From Palsa-1392 sp963819975 (lineage in GTDB: Bacteria > Verrucomicrobiota > Verrucomicrobiia > Chthoniobacterales > UBA10450), in NCBI GenBank assembly GCA_963819975.1, contig CAWFYE010000009.1:186001-250000 (forward strand): DNA of 64,000 nt, given 5' to 3'. Under the pieces are notes generated by a model, which saw only the letters and a program-made list of their open reading frames with translations, did not search any database and was not told the DNA's origin. Below are positions 60,379-64,000 of the stretch, piece by piece (the stretch's first letter is position 1; each line of letters starts with the position of its first letter). The position numbers and the translations under genes were made by a program.

Positions 60379-61407
60379 ATGCTCAAAACGGCGGAACGCG
60401 GCGCAACCATGACTTCCGGTGCGCCGCCGCACGAGCGTTATCTCGAGGCGTTTCGCTGGATGCTGCAGACGCGGATTTTTGAAGAGAAGCTGACCAGTCT
60501 CTATCGCGGCGGCTTGATCACGGGTGGCGTTTACGTTGGGCGGGGACAGGAAGCGGTCAGCACAGCGTGCGGTTTGTTTTTGCAAAGAGGCGATGTCTTT
60601 GGCCCGCTCATCCGGGACCAGGCGGGCCGGGCCGCTGCAGGCGAGCCCCTCCTCAATGTCACGCGCACTTATCTCGGTTCACGGCAGGGATCGATGCGGG
60701 GCCGTGACGGAAACATCCATCGGGGTTGGCCCGAAACCGGACAGCTCGCCATGATCTCGCATCTCGGCTCCCTCATCTCGGTCGTGGTCGGAAAGCTGAT
60801 GGGGAAACGGATGAAGGGCGAAAAGGATTTCATCGGCCTAACGACAATCGGCGAAGGCGGAATGCAGACCGGCGCGACGCACGAGGGGATGAATATCGCG
60901 GCGGTGGAAAAGGTGCCGTTCGTGCTCGTAGCGTCGAATAACCACTTTGCCTATTCCACGCCTAACGATCGCCAATTTGCCTGCGCGCAGTTGGTCGACC
61001 GAGCGCAGGGCTATGGCTACGAGGGTCACGCGGTGGATGGAACCAATCTCGCGGCCTGTCTCGATGTGATCGGCGGGGCGGTGAAGCGCGCTCGCGTCGG
61101 CGGTCCGCCGCAGCTGGTGGTCGCTTCGTTGCTCCGGCTCGCGGGTCACGGCGAACACGATGATGCCAGCTATGTTCCGGCCGAGATGAAGAAAGAGCCG
61201 TGGGCGCAGGATTGCGTGCCCGCGACAGAGAAATTGATCGTGGAGAACGGCTGGCTGAGCGCGGAGAAGCTGAAGGAATGGCGCGCCGAGATTTCCGCCG
61301 AAGTGGAGAAAGCGGTCGAGACCGCGCAGCGTGAGGCGGCTCCGGTCGGGAAAGAAGAGGACTGGTGCGCAATATCGACGCGCCAATTGGAGGACACAAT
61401 CTCGTGA
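60379..61407 (+). CDS. pdhA: Pyruvate dehydrogenase E1 component, alpha subunit
   Basis: 342 residues from ATG 60379 (ATG 60409 is an alternative). TPP-dependent decarboxylation of pyruvate with PdhB. E1alpha layout: RYLEAFRWMLQTRIFEEKLT, GVYVGRGQEAVSTACGL, SMRGRDGNIHRG and the TPP motif TIGEGGMQTGATHEGMNIAA followed by FVLVASNNHFAYST. The motif has GEG where GDG is usual, so Glu replaces the Mg-binding Asp, a conservative change. A branched-chain 2-oxoacid E1 is not excluded. First of pdhABC with GTGA coupling to pdhB; no E3 gene in the window. Confidence 0.88.
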   Translation: MLKTAERGATMTSGAPPHERYLEAFRWMLQTRIFEEKLTSLYRGGLITGGVYVGRGQEAVSTACGLFLQRGDVFGPLIRDQAGRAAAGEPLLNVTRTYLGSRQGSMRGRDGNIHRGWPETGQLAMISHLGSLISVVVGKLMGKRMKGEKDFIGLTTIGEGGMQTGATHEGMNIAAVEKVPFVLVASNNHFAYSTPNDRQFACAQLVDRAQGYGYEGHAVDGTNLAACLDVIGGAVKRARVGGPPQLVVASLLRLAGHGEHDDASYVPAEMKKEPWAQDCVPATEKLIVENGWLSAEKLKEWRAEISAEVEKAVETAQREAAPVGKEEDWCAISTRQLEDTIS

Positions 61408-62372
61408 GCGTTACGTATCTCGAAGCGATCCGTGAGGCACAGGCACGTCTGTTGCGCGAGGACGAGCGCGTCTACCTCTACGGTCAGGATATCGCCGGAA
61501 AATTTGGCGGAGCGTTCAAGGCGACAAAGGGATTGGCCGAAAAATTCCCCGGTCGGGTCTTGAACACGCCGATCAGTGAAGACGCCATGGTCGGGACCGC
61601 GATCGGCGCGGCGATGGAAGGGATGCGGCCGATTGTCGAGATGCAATTTGCTGACTTTTCCAGCGTGGCGCTGAACCAGATCCTGAATAACGCCGGCACG
61701 CAGTATTGGCGCACGCAGCAGCCCTGCCCGATCACGGTGCGCCTGCCGAGCGGCGGCACGAAGGGGAGCGGACCATTCCACAGCCAGAGCATGGAGGCGA
61801 TCTACTCGCACTATCCCGGGCTGGTCGTGATGACGCCCGCAACGGTGGAAGACGCCTACACGATGCTCATCGACGCAGTCACGATCGATGATCCGGTTAT
61901 CTATTGCGAACATAAATACCTTTATTACCACCTCAAAGCCGATGCTTTACCGAAAGGCTCGTTGCCAGTCGGCCGCGCTCGAATCGTGCGGCCCGGTCGC
62001 GACCTCAGCATCGTGACGAACAGCGCGATGGTGCACGAGGCGCTCGCCGTCGCAAACCAAATGAGCAGTGAAGGAGTCGAGATCGAGGTGGTCGATCTGC
62101 GCACGGTGAAGCCCCTCGATACTGAGACTGTCCTTGCATCGGTGGCGCGGACCGGACGTTTGCTTTGCGTCGGAGAGACTTTTCCGTGGGGCGGCGTGAC
62201 GGCCGAAGTGATTGCGCGAGTCGCTACGGAGGGTTTCCACCTCCTTGACGCAGCGCCCGCCCGACTCAACGCCAAAGACACTCCGATTCCATATCACCCA
62301 AACCTTTGGAGCGAGCATCGGCCGAACGCAAAGTCGATCGCCGCTAAAGCGCGACAGGTGCTCGCCGAATAG
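61404..62372 (+). CDS. pdhB: Pyruvate dehydrogenase E1 component, beta subunit
   Basis: 322 residues from GTG 61404, which overlaps the pdhA stop (GTGA) and follows GGAGG by 12 bases. Transketolase-type pyrimidine-binding domain and C-terminal domain: TYLEAIREAQARLLREDERV, GEDI-like YGQDIAGKFGGAFKATKGL, TPISEDAMVGTAIGAAMEGM, QFADFSSVALNQILNNAG and CEHKYLYYHLKADALP, then IVTNSAMVHEALAVANQM and VDLRTVKPLDTETVL. Complete. Forms the E1 heterotetramer with PdhA. Confidence 0.92.
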   Translation: MSVTYLEAIREAQARLLREDERVYLYGQDIAGKFGGAFKATKGLAEKFPGRVLNTPISEDAMVGTAIGAAMEGMRPIVEMQFADFSSVALNQILNNAGTQYWRTQQPCPITVRLPSGGTKGSGPFHSQSMEAIYSHYPGLVVMTPATVEDAYTMLIDAVTIDDPVIYCEHKYLYYHLKADALPKGSLPVGRARIVRPGRDLSIVTNSAMVHEALAVANQMSSEGVEIEVVDLRTVKPLDTETVLASVARTGRLLCVGETFPWGGVTAEVIARVATEGFHLLDAAPARLNAKDTPIPYHPNLWSEHRPNAKSIAAKARQVLAE

Positions 62373-62375
62373 CCG

Positions 62376-62403
62376 TCTCTCAACCATCAACTCTCAACTT
62401 TTC
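62376..62403. repeat. CTCTCAAC spacer array before pdhC
   Basis: The 34-base gap between pdhB and pdhC is almost entirely CTCTCAACCATCAACTCTCA-type units. CAACTCTCAACTTTTC here is identical to 55745-55760 in the sdh operon. No Shine-Dalgarno is visible before the pdhC ATG. Confidence 0.65.
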
Positions 62404-62406
62404 TAA

Positions 62407-63663
62407 ATGCCGAAAGTTCCAATTACCATGCCGCAGCTCGGCGAATCGATGGCCGAGGCCACGATCGTCGCGATCAAAGTGAAACCCGGCGAAAAGGTCG
62501 CGGTCGATCAGGAAATCATCGAGGTCGAAACCGACAAGGCGGTCATGGGCGTGACGACGCCGTGCGCGGGTGAAATCGCGGGTATTGAGGCGGAAGTGAA
62601 GAAGGTTTACGCGGTCGGTGCAGTGCTCGGTTATGTCGAAGCAAGTGAGGCGGACGCGACGCGTTTCACGAAGACGGCAGAGCCATCGGATGAGGATGTT
62701 GGAGAAAAAGCGTCAAGTCGCGAAGAAGAGGGTAAGGCGCAAAACGGCAGCGGCTCGCATTTCCAAGTGGATGAGACGGAACTCGCGCCCGTCCCGACCG
62801 GTTCGCATTTCCAAGTCGACAAGACGGGCGTCTTACCCGTGCCGGCGGGCGCGAAAGGCGCAGGTTATTTTTCCCCCCGCGTGAAAGCGCGCATGGCCGA
62901 GTTACAACTCACGCAGGCCGATCTCGCCGCCATCCAAGGCAGCGGCAACGCGGGCCGCGTCACGATCAAGGATCTGGAATTGTTCCTTAGCGGCTTGGAA
63001 AAACAAACCGCGGAAGACGCGAGTGCGATCCGCACCGGGGTCGCCGACGCGATGCGGCGCAGTTGGACGCGCCCTCTCGCCACGGTAGGCGTTTCGGTTT
63101 GTCTCGATCCGGTGCTGCAAGATCGCAAGAAACGCGATCCAAAACCGGGCCCGGCCTTGTATGCTTTGCGCGCGCTGGCTTTGGCCCTGGCGGAAACGCC
63201 GGGCGCCGCGGCTCGCTTCATCGGCGGTCGAGCGTTGCGCTCGGAATCGATCGACATCGGCGTCGCGGTCGAGGCGCAGGACGGCATCATGGTGCCGGTC
63301 ATTCGCCAGGCAGACAAGACATCGCTCGCTGACCTAATGAGCAAATACACCGAACTGGTCGACCTCGCGCGGCGCCGCCGGGTGACGAGCGAAATGACCG
63401 CCGGCGGGATCGCCTCGGTTTCAAACTTCGGCACCTTTGGACTGGACTGGGGCACGCCCATTCCCCTCCCCGATCAGACACTCCTGCTCGGACTCGGCGC
63501 CGGCAAGAAAGCGCCGACCTGGGACGAGAAGAAAAAACAATTCGTGCCTACCACGCAGGCCGAACTGACTCTCAGCTTCGATCATCGCAGTCTGGACGGG
63601 GGCGGTGCCGGCCGCCTGCTCCAGCGCGTCGTCGAACTTTTAGGCGCGCCCGACAAGCTCTAG
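62407..63663 (+). CDS. pdhC: Dihydrolipoamide acyltransferase E2 component
   Basis: E2 core of the 2-oxoacid dehydrogenase complex, 418 residues. The lipoyl domain covers 1-77 with lipoylated Lys44 in EVETDKAVMGV. A variable linker (~88-150) contains two 16-residue tandem repeats. The peripheral-subunit-binding domain is ~153-195 (YFSPRVKARMAELQLTQADL, GSGNAGRVTIKDLE). The catalytic domain ends in LSFDHRSLDGGGAGRLLQRV, with the active-site His-Arg and Asp of the DHRxxDG motif. The N-terminal strand of the catalytic domain is somewhat divergent (RRSWTRPLATVGVSVCLDPV). Specificity for pyruvate is inferred from the neighbours. Confidence 0.92.
   Translation: MPKVPITMPQLGESMAEATIVAIKVKPGEKVAVDQEIIEVETDKAVMGVTTPCAGEIAGIEAEVKKVYAVGAVLGYVEASEADATRFTKTAEPSDEDVGEKASSREEEGKAQNGSGSHFQVDETELAPVPTGSHFQVDKTGVLPVPAGAKGAGYFSPRVKARMAELQLTQADLAAIQGSGNAGRVTIKDLELFLSGLEKQTAEDASAIRTGVADAMRRSWTRPLATVGVSVCLDPVLQDRKKRDPKPGPALYALRALALALAETPGAAARFIGGRALRSESIDIGVAVEAQDGIMVPVIRQADKTSLADLMSKYTELVDLARRRRVTSEMTAGGIASVSNFGTFGLDWGTPIPLPDQTLLLGLGAGKKAPTWDEKKKQFVPTTQAELTLSFDHRSLDGGGAGRLLQRVVELLGAPDKL
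62752..62847 (+). repeat. 48-bp tandem direct repeat inside the E2 linker
   Basis: Two 48-base units (62752-62799 and 62800-62847) encode residues 116-131 and 132-147 of PdhC, consensus GSHFQVD(E/K)T(E/G)xxPVPx. The first 16 bases of the units differ at one position and later positions differ more. Length is a multiple of three, so the frame is kept. Confidence 0.85.
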
Positions 63664-63740
63664 CCTTTTCGTGCGAGACCCTCCGGCGGTCTGCCACGCG
63701 TCTTGCGAAAGAGCCGCCCGCCTTTAAGTTTGCTCCGCCC

Positions 63741-64000
63741 ATGAATTCCACCGCCGCAATCGATCCCCAGATCACCATGCGTGAACTGCTTGAGCAGTTC
63801 CCCGGCGCGCAGCGCGCTCTTTTTCGCCGTTATCATATCGGTGGTTGCGCGAGCTGCGGCTTTAGCCCGGAGGAGACGCTCGCCGGCGTCTGCGCGCGGA
63901 ACGAGAAACTCGATACGGACGAAGTGACCGAGCACATCCTCGCGAGCGACGCGGCCGATCGCGCGATGCAGATCGAGCCGCAGACGCTTTCCGAAAAACT
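63741..64000 (+). CDS. Start of a CxxC protein (DUF1858-like / rhodanese-associated), truncated by window end
   Basis: The first 86 codons are visible from ATG 63741; the gene continues beyond the window. Residues ~10-70 (TMRELLEQFPGAQRALFRRY, HIGGCASCGFSPEETLAGVC) resemble the DUF1858/DUF542-type helical domain with a Gly-Cys-x-x-Cys, seen in hybrid-cluster-associated and iron-sulfur-repair proteins. In Verrucomicrobia I recall such an N-terminus attached to a rhodanese domain, but the second domain is not in view. Follows pdhC by 77 bases on the same strand. Confidence 0.65.
   Translation, partial: MNSTAAIDPQITMRELLEQFPGAQRALFRRYHIGGCASCGFSPEETLAGVCARNEKLDTDEVTEHILASDAADRAMQIEPQTLSEK

Noticed and set aside
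1643..60967. GCCTAACG as a Chi- or KOPS-like polar motif
   Set aside because: Sites are split about equally between strands (16 and 15), whereas such motifs are strongly strand-biased.

Overview
The window is a GC-rich bacterial chromosome segment that most resembles Verrucomicrobiota, probably the Spartobacteria/Chthoniobacterales. This is inferred from gene content, not from a marker tree. Supporting features are a Bacteroidetes/Verrucomicrobia-type sdhCAB operon, a two-gene KorA(gamma-alpha fusion)/KorB pair, paired PilT ATPases, secreted proteins with C-terminal sorting tails, CSLREA/beta-helix debris and many decayed REP-associated (Y1) transposase tails. No rRNA, tRNA, CRISPR array or phage module was seen.

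Layout. 1-7.3 kb holds secreted or membrane proteins: an S8 subtilase cut by the window edge, an S10 carboxypeptidase, a decayed Y1 transposase and a nucleotidyl-cyclase/beta-propeller protein. 7.5-13 kb holds korAB (2-oxoacid:ferredoxin oxidoreductase). Downstream of korB lies a three-gene hipB-hipS-hipT toxin-antitoxin unit, followed by two extra truncated copies of the korB 3' end. 13.3-17.1 kb holds NAD-malic enzyme, a 1-Cys peroxiredoxin, two paralogous small secreted proteins and a degraded copy of the malic-enzyme tail. 17.3-21.8 kb holds a frameshifted beta-helix pseudogene, an S41 protease and a sorted secreted protein. 22-34 kb is housekeeping: two PilT ATPases, a yqjD/E/K-like membrane trio, infA, a DCC-lipase maturation factor protein, xth, a beta-CASP nuclease, secA, ridA and pyrE. 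34.3-51.5 kb is a large surface-polysaccharide island on the minus strand, with glycosyltransferases, methyltransferases, an epimerase and a 2030-residue multidomain protein; many of its genes overlap by 1-4 bases. 51.7-56.6 kb holds a lipoprotein gene and sdhC-sdhA-[four-helix-bundle gene]-sdhB, preceded by a decayed copy of the sdhC start. 56.6-64 kb holds a DedA/PAP2 fusion, a His-rich membrane protein, an SBP56-family protein, a pyruvate dehydrogenase operon (E1alpha, E1beta, E2) and the start of a CxxC protein.

Metabolically the window joins the TCA/anaplerotic core: KorAB makes or uses 2-oxoacids with ferredoxin, SdhCAB is complex II, MaeA links malate to pyruvate and PdhABC links pyruvate to acetyl-CoA. 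The polysaccharide island and the PilT motors suggest a surface-attached, glycan-decorated cell.

The most unusual signals are: (1) hipBST between direct repeats of the korB 3' end; (2) a four-helix-bundle gene bounded by perfect 18-bp inverted repeats inside the sdh operon; (3) a strongly over-represented, strand-symmetric octamer GCCTAACG concentrated in the core-gene segments; (4) a recurring pattern of short duplicated gene ends decaying near their parents; (5) a DedA protein fused to a PAP2 domain that has lost its catalytic motifs. All sequence comparisons were done by eye; no database search was run.
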